This document shows positions 17,458-26,092 of a stretch of 64,000 nt of DNA, piece after piece. The position numbers and the translations under genes are program-made. The notes under the pieces are model-generated. The model saw only the letters and a list, made by a program, of their open reading frames with translations, did no database searches and was not told the origin of the DNA. Origin of the DNA: M3007 sp964484205 (GTDB lineage: Bacteria; Bacteroidota; Bacteroidia; Chitinophagales; Saprospiraceae); assembly GCA_964484205.1 (NCBI GenBank), contig CAZAEZ010000026.1, forward strand, positions 1 through 64,000, written 5' to 3'. Numbering within the stretch: the stretch's first letter is position 1; every line of letters begins with the position of its first letter.

Positions 17458-18963
17458 TTATTCCACTATTGCCAGGCGTTTTACGATCGTGCCTTTTTCA
17501 TTCTGCATCAAGACCGTGTAGAGCCCGGGCCCCAGGTGGGCCGTGCTGATTTCCAGTTGATTCTGGCCGGTAGACAAACGATGCCGCTGTTGGTAACAAA
17601 TGCGCCCGGCCGCATCACTGAGGCTGACGGAGAGGTCCATGGCTCCTTCCGACTCAATATTCAGCCGGGCAGGCGTTCCGGCAATAACGGGGTTGGGGGC
17701 CAGCTGGATAATTGCGGAGCGCTCCAACTCGTTGGTTGCCGACAAATTCTGGGTGCGAAAAATGCCGGTTTGTGCCTGGTCAAACGGCTGGCAAACATCC
17801 CAGGAATTGTATGCGCGGACCCGCCAGTACAAGTTCCGGTTGTTGGGAATCCCGCTGGTAATGACAACGCTGGTGGCATTTTCAAGGGTCTCATTGTAGA
17901 ACTTGACGGTAAACGATTTAACCAGGCTAACTTCAACGGTGTAAAACTTGGCGTTGGGCACCGGATTCCATTTCAATTCAATGTGGTTGTATTGCACGGT
18001 TTCGGTGGTATCGATCGGGCTGATGAGTTCCACCTGGGCCAGGTCGTCAATTTCTTCAAGCGGCGCACTAATCTGGAGGTATTGCTTGTGCTCATCCCGG
18101 AGATTGGCCCGCACGGCGGCAATTTGTTCTTCCGTAAACCTGGAGGCACAATGATCGCTGGCATAGCCCATGATCAGGGTAGCATCGGAGCGAAATGAAA
18201 CGCTGTCCGGGTCGTGCTGTACGATCGTACTTTTAAACTGATTGTTGCAGGACCAGCGATCACTCAGGTAATCCGGATCGGTGTCGCAGAAGCGGTCGCC
18301 GCCGATGTAACAGTTCGAGCCGTCCGTTTTTTCAACATCGCGGTTGTTCACTTTGAGCGGCGCCGGCTCGTCGTAATCCCAGTCAAAATTCTCCCAGCCT
18401 CTGAAAGGGTGGGGTAGCGAAAAGTGGTGCCCGGCTTCGTGCGCCCAGGTGGAATTGCCGGAATTGGAGCAACTTTTTTTCAACACAATGGCATCTTTCC
18501 AGGAGTATCCGCAATTGCCGGCCGGGTCGGCGACAACGAATGCGTTAAGCCGGTTCCGAATGCCGGGAAGTACGCTGTTGATCATTTGTTCGCCGCCGTC
18601 CCAATCGTGATTGTACCAATCGGAATTGTCGTGGTAACGCACCTCGTCGCCCGGCATAAGGTAAAAACGAACATAGGCAGGGGCATACTGGCTGTTCATT
18701 TCACAAATTGCCCGGATGGCCTGCTCAAAATCGAAATACCCCGTGCCGGAGTTGGTGCCCACGATATGCACCGTTACCGGGACATAAAGCCAGCTGGTAT
18801 CTGCCCCGTTTTCTTGTTGAAAAACCCCTGTATTGCGCTGGTACCAGTCGAGCCACGCCGAATTGCCGGTATACCCGCAAAATTTTTCAGTTTCTTGTTG
18901 GGCAAATACACTCGAAAACAAAAACAGCGTAAATACGAGCAGGGAGATTTTTTTTGAAAACAT
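17458..18963 (-). CDS. secreted zinc metallopeptidase (M43-like) with T9SS type A sorting domain, paralogue 1
   Basis: A 501-aa protein with signal peptide (residues 1-21). The zinc site is HEAGHHFSLPH (His175, Glu176, His179, His185), a metzincin-type arrangement in which the usual glycine of HExxHxxGxxH is Ser182. A Met-turn candidate follows (LIMGYASDH). The central region has paired Cys positions (DRFCDTDPDYLSDRWSCN) shared with its neighbour. Then comes a fibronectin-III-like domain (about 310-410) and a C-terminal sorting domain (APNPVIAGTPARLN ... GLYTVLMQNEKG). Predicted to be secreted by T9SS and to degrade proteins outside the cell; substrate unknown. It is a tandem duplicate of the next gene. 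Confidence 0.87.
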   Translation of the reverse strand: MFSKKISLLVFTLFLFSSVFAQQETEKFCGYTGNSAWLDWYQRNTGVFQQENGADTSWLYVPVTVHIVGTNSGTGYFDFEQAIRAICEMNSQYAPAYVRFYLMPGDEVRYHDNSDWYNHDWDGGEQMINSVLPGIRNRLNAFVVADPAGNCGYSWKDAIVLKKSCSNSGNSTWAHEAGHHFSLPHPFRGWENFDWDYDEPAPLKVNNRDVEKTDGSNCYIGGDRFCDTDPDYLSDRWSCNNQFKSTIVQHDPDSVSFRSDATLIMGYASDHCASRFTEEQIAAVRANLRDEHKQYLQISAPLEEIDDLAQVELISPIDTTETVQYNHIELKWNPVPNAKFYTVEVSLVKSFTVKFYNETLENATSVVITSGIPNNRNLYWRVRAYNSWDVCQPFDQAQTGIFRTQNLSATNELERSAIIQLAPNPVIAGTPARLNIESEGAMDLSVSLSDAAGRICYQQRHRLSTGQNQLEISTAHLGPGLYTVLMQNEKGTIVKRLAIVE

Positions 18964-19058
18964 ACAACAGCAGTTTGAATAGTTGGTCCGGCAAAGGTCG
19001 CAAATTCACTGCAAATGCAGCATCGCTGCAACCTATGCGCTAACGGACGACAAAAATG

Positions 19059-19106
19059 CAATATCCCAATATCCCAATATCCCAATATCTCAATATCTCA
19101 ATATCG
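19059..19106. repeat. 8-bp tandem repeat, six units of CAATATCN
   Basis: Six head-to-tail units: three CAATATCC, two CAATATCT and one CAATATCG. The array overlaps the last codons and stop of metallopeptidase paralogue 2 (stop at 19090-19092), so its C-terminal SILRY is written in repeat sequence. The rest of the 126-nt gap to paralogue 1 holds nothing I recognise. The same unit occurs at 45483-45514 and, inverted, at 53442-53473. Confidence 0.9.
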
Positions 19107-20625
19107 AAAGGCTCTGCCGCACAATACCCGGCCGGCCGGTACAAACGAGATAATAAATCCCCGGCGCCCAGGCTTGGCTGGGAAGGTCTAGCGTTTCTTT
19201 TTGGCCGGCAAACTGCCGTTCTCCACGCCACACCAATCGCCCGGCAGCGTTAAACACCTGACAATTCAAGGGTTCATTGACCCACTTTTCCGGCATTTCC
19301 ACCACCAGGCTCTGGCCCGCAGCGAGCAAAGTTGGGTAGATCAGCCAACCGGCGTCGCCGGCAGCCGAAACGCTGCTAACGACCGGAGTGAATTTTACAT
19401 TGGGCGTAAAACTGGTGCAGGTGAAACTGGAATTAAACGGCCGGACCCGCCAGTAGTAGGATATGTTTGGCAAAAGCGCTGACGTATAGGCAAAGGTGTC
19501 GGTTACCACCAGATCCAGTTCTTTTACTCCGAAGGTACTGAGCCGCGAAACCTGTACTACATAGTGCGTGGCGCCGGGTGATGAAGTCCATTGCAATAAA
19601 GTCCCGGAAGCAGGAACGTTATCGCTGGGCCCAGGTGTCAGCAATTCCGTTTGGCTGGTGAACGGACCGCCCTGCGCTTCGGCAGCCAGCCAGTTTGATT
19701 TGTCTGTTTGCAGTTTCAGCCGCATGATTTGAATCTGGTCGGGAGAAAACCGGTTTTGGCAGGCATCGTTGGCGTATGACATAAACAAAGAACCGTCCGA
19801 AAAAAACGTAGCGCCGGTGGGGTCCTTTTGCTGGGTAGTGCTCATTCCAAGGCCATTACAATTCCAGCGATAACTGAGATAATCCGGTTTGGTGTCACAA
19901 ATCCGGTCGGCCGCTATGCCACAGTTGCTGCCGTCGAGGTATTCCACCAGGGCTGTGTCGAGTGGCGCCGGGACGATGGTATCGGGCGTACTGTGAAAGT
20001 GGGTATAATCGTAGGTCAGGGTATCCGGCGTCGGGTCATTAAAATTGTACACTTTGTCTTCCCAACCGATGAACGGATGCGGAAGACTCAGGGCATGCCC
20101 CACCTCATGCGCCCAGGTATGGTCGTTTGGTCCCGCGCAGCCGTGCCCGATGGCCACACCGGCATAGGGCAGGTTATACCCGCAATTTCCCGCCGGATAG
20201 CTCATAAAATATGCGTTGAGCGCATCCGGAACGTTATTTTGAAACATCATTTGAATACCCTGTACTACCGAGTCGTGTTGGTACCAGGCACTGTTATTGA
20301 TCAGATTCCAGTCATTTTTGAAATAAAAACGGATGCCGGTCGCAGCGTAATCTTCATTCAGCCGGCAAAATGCATCCAGCAAGCGGTCATTGGCAAAACG
20401 GCCTGAGCCGGTATTGGATCCAACCAAATGGATTTGAACACCCACATACAACGTATCGTCCGAATCTTCCGGGAAGTCCATTGGATTGTTCTGGTATTTT
20501 ACCAGCCAGGGATCAAGTTTAGGCGCTGTGCCGCAGGGAAATAAATCGGCTTTCTGCGGCTCTTGCGCCTGCAGGCTGCATTGTGTTAACAAAAGCAGGA
20601 AAAAGGTGTAGTGTTTGAGTTGCAT
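19090..20625 (-). CDS. secreted zinc metallopeptidase (M43-like) with T9SS type A sorting domain, paralogue 2
   Basis: A 511-aa protein (513 if the ATG at 20631 is used) with signal peptide (QLKHYTFFLLLLTQCSLQAQ). The zinc motif HEVGHALSLPHPF again has Ser where metzincins have Gly, and the Met-turn candidate is LFMSYANDAC. The Cys-containing stretch DRICDTKPDYLSYRWNCN aligns with paralogue 1. A fibronectin-like domain and a T9SS tail (LAAGQSLVVEMPEKWVNEP ... GIYYLVCTGRPG) follow. The last five codons lie in the 8-bp repeat array. The reading frame is open upstream to 20799, but that part overlaps the DinB-like gene and lacks coding character. Likely a secreted protease; substrate unknown. 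Confidence 0.87.
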   Translation of the reverse strand: MQLKHYTFFLLLLTQCSLQAQEPQKADLFPCGTAPKLDPWLVKYQNNPMDFPEDSDDTLYVGVQIHLVGSNTGSGRFANDRLLDAFCRLNEDYAATGIRFYFKNDWNLINNSAWYQHDSVVQGIQMMFQNNVPDALNAYFMSYPAGNCGYNLPYAGVAIGHGCAGPNDHTWAHEVGHALSLPHPFIGWEDKVYNFNDPTPDTLTYDYTHFHSTPDTIVPAPLDTALVEYLDGSNCGIAADRICDTKPDYLSYRWNCNGLGMSTTQQKDPTGATFFSDGSLFMSYANDACQNRFSPDQIQIMRLKLQTDKSNWLAAEAQGGPFTSQTELLTPGPSDNVPASGTLLQWTSSPGATHYVVQVSRLSTFGVKELDLVVTDTFAYTSALLPNISYYWRVRPFNSSFTCTSFTPNVKFTPVVSSVSAAGDAGWLIYPTLLAAGQSLVVEMPEKWVNEPLNCQVFNAAGRLVWRGERQFAGQKETLDLPSQAWAPGIYYLVCTGRPGIVRQSLSILRY

Positions 20626-20677
20626 AGTCATAATCTGTTCAATGAATACGGGTATAATTCGATTGGTGCAAGCCGGG

Positions 20678-21208
20678 CTAATAACCCAGGGTCCGGAATA
20701 TTTGTTTTTGGTGCCGGCTAAAATGATTTTGAAAAAAACGCAGCATGCCCGGCCAGCCGAACCGGCCGGCAAATGGGTGCTTGTACACCGATTTGTCAAC
20801 CAGGTCGTTGGGCAATTGTTCGAGAAAGGCCGTCCAATCCTCCCGGATTTTCAACCAGCGCGCCCGGGTATCGGCCAATGAGGTGAAACCCGGTAAACTT
20901 TGATCGCCAACGGCATCGGGGGCTTTAAACTTTATCGGTAATCGGAGGTACAGCGCAAGTATGTTGGACCGGACCCAGGAATCCGGGCCGGGCACTTCCA
21001 GTTTGGGTTGAAAACTCAGCTTTTTTTGGACGTACTTCAGGGAGAGTTCTTCAGTCAGGATCAGATGGTGGGCAGTTTGGATAGCCGACCAGCCGCCGTC
21101 CATTGCCGACATGTTCAGCACCGAGTCGTCCGAAGCCGCCAATTGCTCCAGCAGCGCTTCCACCTGCTTCTGGTACGCGGCGTTCCGGCGAAGTATTTTT
21201 GATTTCAT
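20678..21208 (-). CDS. DinB-fold (DUF664-like) protein
   Basis: A 176-aa four-helix-bundle protein of the DinB/YfiT superfamily. The family-typical helix GGWSAIQTAHHLILTEE provides His residues for the metal site, and a third His candidate lies near NHFSRHQKQI at the C-terminus. The superfamily includes metal-dependent thiol transferases and many proteins of unknown role; it is unrelated to the DinB polymerase. Start ATG at 21208. It is 46 nt upstream of the metallopeptidase start, same strand. A second member of the fold lies at 45627-46178. Confidence 0.8.
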   Translation of the reverse strand: MKSKILRRNAAYQKQVEALLEQLAASDDSVLNMSAMDGGWSAIQTAHHLILTEELSLKYVQKKLSFQPKLEVPGPDSWVRSNILALYLRLPIKFKAPDAVGDQSLPGFTSLADTRARWLKIREDWTAFLEQLPNDLVDKSVYKHPFAGRFGWPGMLRFFQNHFSRHQKQIFRTLGY

Positions 21209-21313
21209 ATTGCTTGGCGGGTGTCGGAGTTCCTTGCCCGAATATTTTTAAAAAGGCCTTAAAAGTCCGTCCTTTGTTACAAACAAAAAACTTTTTTACC
21301 CAAATTTGCCCTA

Positions 21314-22606
21314 ATGTGTATGCTCGAAAGAAGAAAGACAACCGAATTCTTCCGTGGTGTGGGCTTGTTTTTATTGCTGACCATGCCGGTTTTCCAGCTG
21401 GCTGCGCAAAAAAAACTGGCGGCCAGGCTGCCCGATGTGTCGTCCGGTTCGCCCACGGCCAGTTACCTGGAAGTAGAAGCGCAAAGTGGCGACAATGTGC
21501 CGGCATTGCTGGAGCGCTACAGCCTGGATGGTTACGACTGCAACATCACGGCCTTTTTTGATATCAATAAATTGGAAGAAGACTACCGCCTTAAAGCCGA
21601 GGCTACGTATAAAATTCCGGTTTTGGTCGTGCAATACAATGGCAAAACCATCCGATCGACCCTCGGCCTCGACGATTGGGGAACCGCCATCCGCATCGAC
21701 CAGTACAACAAAAACCTGCAAGCCGCCGGACTGCGGAGCCGGAGTTTTATCGACGACAAGGAACTCTGGGTGCCCCTCCATGAACTGAATTGCCCGGCCG
21801 AAGGGGAACTTGCCGAAGCCGTTAAGGCCAACAGCAAAGCCCGGGCTTCCGTGCCGGAAGAATCCTCCGCGTCGAAAGGCAACCGCGTTTTCCCGATTTT
21901 TGGAAAAAAATATGAAAAAACACCGCTGGCGAGCCAGAAACTCAAAGGCAAGGTGTTTTACATTATCAGCGGCCACGGCGGCCCGGACGTGGGCGCCTCG
22001 GGCAAACGCGGCGGCCATACGCTCTGTGAGGACGAATACGCCTACGATGTCGCGTTGCGGCTGGTGCGACTGCTGGTCAGTCATGGCGCCACGGCCTACA
22101 TGATCGTTCGCGACGAGAACGACGGTATTCGCGACGAGGCATACCTGGACTGTGACAAAGATGAGACCGTGTGGGGCGATCAGAAAATCCCGCTGGATCA
22201 AAAAGAGCGTCTGAAGCAACGCACCGACCTGATCAACAAACTGACAGCCCAGTACCTGAAAGCCAATGTGCAGGATCAGACAATCATCGAGATCCATGTC
22301 GATTCAAGGCACCGCAAACAGGAGATCGATGTGTTTTTTTATTACCGGCCGGAAAGCGAAGCCAGCAAAGAACTGGCCTTGCAAATGCACAAAACCTTCC
22401 TGCAGAAATATGCCCGGGTGCGTTCCCAGAAAAATTACAACGGTACGGTATCGTCGCGCGGGCTGTTTACCCTGCGCGAAACCACCACGCCGGTGGCCGT
22501 TTATATCGAATTGGGAAATATCCGGAACAGTTGGGATCAGCAGCGCGTGGTACTTGCCAACAACCGGCAGGCCCTGGCCAACTGGCTGTTTGAGGCGCTG
22601 AAATGA
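21314..22606 (+). CDS. N-acetylmuramoyl-L-alanine amidase (Amidase_3)
   Basis: A 430-aa peptidoglycan hydrolase that cleaves the bond between N-acetylmuramic acid and the stem peptide. The N-terminus has a hydrophobic export signal (GVGLFLLLTMPVFQLAAQ). Residues about 40-130 look like a LysM-type or related wall-binding region (SGDNVPALLERYSL, a pattern of LysM modules). The zinc-dependent catalytic domain occupies about 210-430: SGHGGPDVGASG (His221), a Glu at 239 or 241, IEIHVDSRH and the catalytic VYIELGNIRN near the end. Two ATGs (21314, 21320) are close; either gives the same signal peptide. It converges on gldC with a 1-nt gap between stops. Confidence 0.9.
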   Translation: MCMLERRKTTEFFRGVGLFLLLTMPVFQLAAQKKLAARLPDVSSGSPTASYLEVEAQSGDNVPALLERYSLDGYDCNITAFFDINKLEEDYRLKAEATYKIPVLVVQYNGKTIRSTLGLDDWGTAIRIDQYNKNLQAAGLRSRSFIDDKELWVPLHELNCPAEGELAEAVKANSKARASVPEESSASKGNRVFPIFGKKYEKTPLASQKLKGKVFYIISGHGGPDVGASGKRGGHTLCEDEYAYDVALRLVRLLVSHGATAYMIVRDENDGIRDEAYLDCDKDETVWGDQKIPLDQKERLKQRTDLINKLTAQYLKANVQDQTIIEIHVDSRHRKQEIDVFFYYRPESEASKELALQMHKTFLQKYARVRSQKNYNGTVSSRGLFTLRETTTPVAVYIELGNIRNSWDQQRVVLANNRQALANWLFEALK

Positions 22607-22607
22607 A

Positions 22608-22967
22608 TCAACTGCCCTTCGGAACGACCTCCGTTTTTTCGCCAAAATAATGGGCAAACTTGGCCATTTCCTCCGCCAGATCCTTGTTTTGCGTAGCGCG
22701 CAAATAGGTTTGGCTCAGCGAACGGAGTGTTTGGTAAAAAAAACGGTCCATCTCCTGCACCTGCATTTCCTTGGTCCACAGATCAATGCGCAACGTATCG
22801 CGGTGCGCTTTGTCAAACAGGGCAACGGCCATAGCCTTACATTCTTCCATTTGGCCATCCGGGTGCATATCACTTGCCGCCCACTCGATTTTTACCGGCA
22901 CCCGGTCTTTGTCCAAACCCACCTGGATGGTGATCGCACTCGTATTGACTACTTCATTCGCTTCCAT
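22608..22967 (-). CDS. gldC: gliding motility protein GldC
   Basis: A 119-aa protein matching GldC of Bacteroidota: an N-terminal strand region (ITIQVGLDKDRVPVKIEWAA), the strongly conserved DTLRIDLWTKEMQVQEMDRFFYQTL-type centre (about residues 55-80), and a C-terminal helix (EEMAKFAHYFGEK). In Flavobacterium, GldC is associated with gliding motility but is not essential, and its mechanism is unknown; it has no signal peptide, so it is cytoplasmic. It stands alone, as is common outside Flavobacteriia. Its promoter box is at 23000-23007. Confidence 0.9.
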   Translation of the reverse strand: MEANEVVNTSAITIQVGLDKDRVPVKIEWAASDMHPDGQMEECKAMAVALFDKAHRDTLRIDLWTKEMQVQEMDRFFYQTLRSLSQTYLRATQNKDLAEEMAKFAHYFGEKTEVVPKGS

Positions 22968-22999
22968 ATTTCAAAATAATTGTTTCAAAAATTGACCCG

Positions 23000-23007
23000 C
23001 AAAAGTA
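23000..23007 (-). promoter_or_regulatory. Bacteroidota-type -7 box upstream of gldC
   Basis: Minus strand TACTTTTG (TAnnTTTG), 33 nt before the gldC start, in the divergent gap with the nuclease gene. Confidence 0.45.
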
Positions 23008-23041
23008 ATCCAAAAAGCCTGAAGCGCCTATTTTTACCCCC

Positions 23042-25732
23042 ATGCCAACACTGCATGTCGGACTTGATTTTGACAACCTCGTTTACACTGCGCGCGACAC
23101 CGAACTGACCGGAGCCTTGCATGCCGGGCCGAAGAAGCTGCTGCACTGGCTGGAATCCCAACTTGGATTGAGCGGCGCACCCGAGAACACCGAATACCTC
23201 CGCATTGAGTTGTACCGCCAGGCCCTGCTCCAATGGGCCGAAACGGCAACCGCGCCCTGTTTTTTCGAAGAATCATTCCAGGCCGACCGTTTTGCCACAG
23301 CTGCCGCGTTGTTGAACTGGCGCGACGACCTGCTGTTGGCCGGCTGGGATTTTAAACCGGAAAGCGGTTGCCCGGCCCGACTTGCCGATCTGGCCGGTGT
23401 GGAGTCTGTTTTTTTGAAAAAAATAAACAACCCCGAACTTGAAGGCGGAGCCTGCGGGTTTGCCGACCGCTGTGCCCGCGTGTTCGACTGGCTCCCGCTC
23501 CGGCGGCTGCCTGTTGAAAAAATTATTTTATACGAGCCCCTGGAATTACTTCCGCCTTTCGTGCGCAGGCTGGTAGCCCTGTTTCAGATGCAACAAATCG
23601 CCATTGAAACAGTGGCACACCAGGGGCTGGCCACCAACCCGAATTCCGATCTTGCCTGGCTGCAAGGGCACCTGAGCGGCCGCCATTCGGGCAAAAAAAC
23701 GGCATCCAACGATGGCTCGTTGCTGGTGCTGACCGCTCGCAGGGATAGCGACGCAGCGGTTTTTCTGGCCCAGTGGCTGGCCAAACACCCGGATCGGCAG
23801 CCCGTTTTTCTGATTCCCGAACTCAACCGGGTGCTCGAGCAATCCCTGATCCTGGAAGGTTTTCCTGCCCTGGGTGTCTTGTCGGCATCGCTGGCCCGCC
23901 CATCCTTGCAAGTGCTGAAACTCGCACCGGCATTTTTGTGGGAACCGGTGGATGTGTTCAAGATCATGGAGTTTGTCACCTTGCCCCTGAAACCGCTCGA
24001 CGACGGGCTTGCGCTGGAGATCGCCCGGGTGCTGGCCCAAAAACCGGGTTTGTTCAGCGACACCTGGTTTGCTGCCGTGCTGGGCTACCTCGACCGGGAG
24101 CAAACGGCCGATTCGGTGCGCGAGCAATACGAATTTTGGTTTTCCCGCCGGCGCTACCGTGCGGATGCCCAGGCGCCCAAACGCGATGTGATCGAACTTT
24201 ACGCGTACCTCCACCGCTGGGCCCTGGAGTTGTTTGAAAAAACAGAAAACACCAGCCTCCTGGTGCTGGCCGAACAGGCGCGGCGTATCCGGGAACTACT
24301 GGAAGCCTTGCCCGAAGAGCGCCTGGGCTTCCTTGAACTGGAGCGCATTGTGCGTACGATTTACGAGCCTGCGCCTGTCCAGCTGATGCCGGCAGAGACC
24401 GGCCATTTTGAGTACGTCCACCAGCCCGGGGCTCTGGCTGCGCCGGCCGATATGCTGGTGTGGTGGAACTGCCTGTTCGACGGCGCCGTGGCTGCGCCCG
24501 ACCGCTGGCACCGGCAGGAACGCGATTGGCTGGCGGCCCGCGGTGTGCAACCGGATGACCCGCACCTGGAAGGCCGCCGCAAGTTGCTGCTTGCGCATCG
24601 GCCGGTTTTGCAGGCCGCGGAACGCCTGGTTTTGGTGGTACCCGAACAAGCCGGTGGCGCACCGGTTTTGCCCAGCTTGTTGTTGAGCGACATTGAGGTT
24701 GTTTTTGAAAACCACGACAGCTTTTGTTTTTGCATCGACGAACCGGATGCCCTGAGCCGGTTGGAGCAGGCGCCCGAGCCAATTTCGCTGGAGTGCCGTC
24801 CGGCGGTTCGCCCTCGGCCGCAATTGATCATACCGGCTGCGGAGCGTTTGCCGGAAAGCGCCTATGAAACGCCGACCAACCTGGACCGGTTGTTTTACTA
24901 TCCGCATCGCTGGTTTTTCCGGCAAAAATTGCGGTTTTTCCCGGCCGGCCTGTTGGAAGTCACCCGCGACCAAACCCTGCTGGGCAACCTGGCGCACCGT
25001 TTTTTTGAATTGTTTTTGGAGGAAAAAGATTGCCTGGCGTGGGACAAAAACCACTTGTTTGCCTGGCTGGATCAAAAGGCCGGAACGTTGCTTGAACGGG
25101 AAGGCGCGACCCTGTTGTTGTACGGCCGCGAACCGGAGCGCAACCAGTTTTTAAACCGGGTAAAACAGGCCGCCTGGAGTTTGTTGACGCTGATTCGCGC
25201 CAATGGCTGGTCGGTGTTTGGCACCGAGGTGGTGTTGGAAGGTGAAATCGGCGGTTGTCCGGTGAAGGGGAAAGCCGACCTGGTGCTGCATCGGAATGGG
25301 GAAGAGCGCGCTATCGTCGACCTGAAATGGAGTGGTGCGCGCCGGCGAAAAGAAATGATCCAAAACGGGGAAGACCTGCAACTCGTGTTGTACGCCAAAC
25401 TGCTGGACCCACCCGATCAATGGGCGCATACCGCCTATTTTATCCTGGATGACGGGAAAATGATCGCCCGGAACAAAGATGCGTTCACCGATGCCGTGGC
25501 GGCGCCAGGCATTTGGGAAAACCATGTGGACGCCTGCGAGGCGATTTTTGCCCGTATGGAACGCACCTTCGCCTGGCGCCTGGAGCAAGTTCAAAAAGGT
25601 TTGGTGGAAATCCGGACCGCCCGAACGGCGTCGGAACTGGAATCGTTGTACGGCGCCGAAATGCTTGAATTGCTCGAAATGAAAACCGAAGATGCGTGGT
25701 GGGATGAGTACAGGACCTTGCTGGGCAGTTGA
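23042..25732 (+). CDS. AddB-like PD-(D/E)XK nuclease family protein
   Basis: An 896-aa protein with a C-terminal RecB/AddB-type nuclease domain (about residues 625-800): DRLFYYPHRWFFRQKLRF and LLGNLAHRFFELFL precede the catalytic triad region GKADLVLHRNGEERAIVDLKW and LQLVLYAKLL (about 741-785), giving Asp, Asp-x-Lys and Gln-x3-Tyr. The N-terminal two thirds resemble the degraded helicase scaffold of AddB. Such proteins act with a UvrD/AddA-type helicase-nuclease in double-strand break repair; no helicase gene is next to it. I see no AddB-type iron-sulfur cysteine set. Start ATG at 23042. Confidence 0.82.
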   Translation: MPTLHVGLDFDNLVYTARDTELTGALHAGPKKLLHWLESQLGLSGAPENTEYLRIELYRQALLQWAETATAPCFFEESFQADRFATAAALLNWRDDLLLAGWDFKPESGCPARLADLAGVESVFLKKINNPELEGGACGFADRCARVFDWLPLRRLPVEKIILYEPLELLPPFVRRLVALFQMQQIAIETVAHQGLATNPNSDLAWLQGHLSGRHSGKKTASNDGSLLVLTARRDSDAAVFLAQWLAKHPDRQPVFLIPELNRVLEQSLILEGFPALGVLSASLARPSLQVLKLAPAFLWEPVDVFKIMEFVTLPLKPLDDGLALEIARVLAQKPGLFSDTWFAAVLGYLDREQTADSVREQYEFWFSRRRYRADAQAPKRDVIELYAYLHRWALELFEKTENTSLLVLAEQARRIRELLEALPEERLGFLELERIVRTIYEPAPVQLMPAETGHFEYVHQPGALAAPADMLVWWNCLFDGAVAAPDRWHRQERDWLAARGVQPDDPHLEGRRKLLLAHRPVLQAAERLVLVVPEQAGGAPVLPSLLLSDIEVVFENHDSFCFCIDEPDALSRLEQAPEPISLECRPAVRPRPQLIIPAAERLPESAYETPTNLDRLFYYPHRWFFRQKLRFFPAGLLEVTRDQTLLGNLAHRFFELFLEEKDCLAWDKNHLFAWLDQKAGTLLEREGATLLLYGREPERNQFLNRVKQAAWSLLTLIRANGWSVFGTEVVLEGEIGGCPVKGKADLVLHRNGEERAIVDLKWSGARRRKEMIQNGEDLQLVLYAKLLDPPDQWAHTAYFILDDGKMIARNKDAFTDAVAAPGIWENHVDACEAIFARMERTFAWRLEQVQKGLVEIRTARTASELESLYGAEMLELLEMKTEDAWWDEYRTLLGS

Positions 25733-25736
25733 ACAA

Positions 25737-26054
25737 TTACTCCGCGTCCGGCGCCAACCGAACCACCAGCCCGTCCAGTTCATCGACCAGCCGAATCTGA
25801 CAGCTCAGCCGGCTGTTTTCCTGCACAAAAAATGCCTGGTCGAGCATGTCCAGTTCGGCATCCGATTGCTCCGGCAAATTGTGGTCCGACTCCACGTACA
25901 CGTGGCAGGAAGCGCACAAAGCCATGCCGCCGCAAGTGCCTTTTACCGGCAAGTCGTAACTTTTACATACCTCCATCAGGTTCAACGCCATATCCGTAGG
26001 CGCTTCACACAGGTGATTCTGGTTATTGCGGTCAATAATCGTGATCGAGATCAT
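25737..26054 (-). CDS. 2Fe-2S ferredoxin (adrenodoxin/plant-type fold)
   Basis: A 105-aa ferredoxin. The cluster ligands are Cys41, Cys47, Cys50 (GTCGGMALCASC) and Cys85 (RLSCQIRL), the Cx5CxxC...C pattern of vertebrate/ISC-type 2Fe-2S ferredoxins. It carries one electron in the cytosol. The gene follows the ferredoxin-NADP reductase gene on the same strand with about 38 nt between, so the two probably form an electron-transfer pair. Start ATG at 26054; a TTG three codons upstream is possible. A TAAGTTTG box (26061-26068) lies very close to the start and may be chance. Confidence 0.9.
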   Translation of the reverse strand: MISITIIDRNNQNHLCEAPTDMALNLMEVCKSYDLPVKGTCGGMALCASCHVYVESDHNLPEQSDAELDMLDQAFFVQENSRLSCQIRLVDELDGLVVRLAPDAE

Positions 26055-26092
26055 GCAGGGCAAACTTAAAACAAATAGGAAGCTTCAGAAAT

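Noticed and set aside
19059..19106. CRISPR array
   Set aside because: Units are 8 bp with no spacers; no cas genes are in the window.
26061..26068. TAAGTTTG promoter for the ferredoxin gene
   Set aside because: It lies only 6 nt from the start codon and would leave no leader; the gene is more likely co-transcribed with the reductase.
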